From Candidatus Heimdallarchaeota archaeon (GTDB lineage: Archaea; Asgardarchaeota; Heimdallarchaeia; Heimdallarchaeales; Kariarchaeaceae): DNA of 5,154 bases. The notes under the pieces are model-generated. The model did no database searches. It was not told the origin of the DNA and saw nothing but the letters and a program-made list of their open reading frames with translations. This document shows positions 4,860-5,154 of the stretch, one piece after another (the stretch's first letter is position 1; each line of letters opens with the position of its first letter). The stretch lies in assembly GCA_022574115.1 (NCBI GenBank), contig JACZSS010000264.1:1-5154 (forward strand). Direction: 5' to 3'. The translations under genes and the position numbers were made by a program.

Positions 4860-5154
4860 ATGCAATTACGCGTGGTTGAGATTTATTATACCCGCATTTC
4901 TGTCTTTTTCTTTCTTATTCTACTGAGTCTTCCTTTCACCTTTGATTACCTTTCATTTGTCGTCCTATTATCTGCCATATTCATGTTGGTTTTCTATCCA
5001 TTGTTTCTCCGCCCATGGGAACTCGTACTGTCAAATAAACGATTGGTTCTAAGACATCAGTATTGGAATATTGCACGATTTTCAACTCAGATCTCTTTTA
5101 ATCTCTCGCACTTAGATTCTCAAAGAATTACGCCTCGCATAAAGCTGATACCCA
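4860..5154 (+). CDS. Two-helix membrane protein with PH-like (bPH2/DUF304-type) domain, 3'-truncated
   Basis: The frame runs from the ATG at 4860 to the window end with no stop, giving 98 residues. Residues about 12-29 (RISVFFFLILLSLPFTF) and 30-50 (DYLSFVVLLSAIFMLVFY) form a membrane hairpin. The segment after it, WELVLSNKRLVLRHQYWN, resembles the first strands of bacterial-type PH domains (E-L-T-x-x-R-L-I-I-R), which in membrane proteins sit at the cytosolic face. In-frame codons upstream stay open to a stop at 4758, and that stretch reads protein-like (FPTPHERSIMQL). A TTG start at 4803 would add 19 residues and is a real alternative. The gene is divergent from the 93-residue gene. The membrane topology is fairly sure; the PH assignment is tentative because the domain is cut off. 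Confidence 0.6.
   Translation, partial: MQLRVVEIYYTRISVFFFLILLSLPFTFDYLSFVVLLSAIFMLVFYPLFLRPWELVLSNKRLVLRHQYWNIARFSTQISFNLSHLDSQRITPRIKLIP

Noticed and set aside
4846..4926. ATG at 4846 as the start of the plus-strand membrane gene
   Set aside because: That frame stops after about 26 codons (TGA near 4924), whereas the frame from 4860 stays open to the window end and encodes clear helices.
1..5154. CRISPR array, insertion sequence or prophage
   Set aside because: No regularly spaced repeats, transposase, integrase or phage gene is visible.

Overview
The window looks archaeal and AT-rich (roughly 60-65% A+T by eye). The best evidence for Archaea is promoter layout. Upstream of three minus-strand genes an AT-rich TATA-like box sits about 24-30 bases before the ATG with no Shine-Dalgarno motif, which fits leaderless or near-leaderless transcripts. 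A large protein with a longin/roadblock-type N-terminal domain and a possible DENN-like second half points tentatively to an Asgard archaeon (a Heimdallarchaeia-like genome would also fit the AT content and long spacers). No rRNA or other marker gene is present, so this placement is inference.

Layout. Bases 1-531 (+) hold the 3' part of an endonuclease III (nth) gene cut by the window edge. It converges, with a 25-base gap, on a GNAT acetyltransferase gene (557-1006, -). Upstream of that lies a seven-helix membrane protein of unknown function (1102-1848, -; an in-frame start at 2010 is also possible). A 479-residue longin/possible-DENN protein follows (2199-3638, -), then a 93-residue protein with no recognised family (3926-4207, -). 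A 652-base divergent spacer (4208-4859) separates these from the start of a plus-strand gene (4860 to the window end). That gene encodes two membrane helices followed by what looks like the start of a bacterial-type PH domain. It has no stop codon inside the window.

The genes do not form an obvious operon: the gaps are 25, 95, 350, 287 and 652 bases, and several genes have their own promoter. The spacers carry most of the unexplained structure. Two overlapping inverted repeats and a perfect 8-bp hairpin lie upstream of the longin gene. A 16-bp imperfect hairpin followed by a T-run sits in the large spacer with no gene in front of it. The same spacer has an unusual density of GATC/TGATCA sites. 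I see no tRNA, rRNA, CRISPR array, insertion sequence or transposase.

The most interesting candidate is the 479-residue protein. If its second half is truly DENN-like, it would be an archaeal longin-DENN protein, an architecture known from eukaryotic Rab/Rag GTPase regulators. This rests on reading the sequence by eye and needs a structure-based search.
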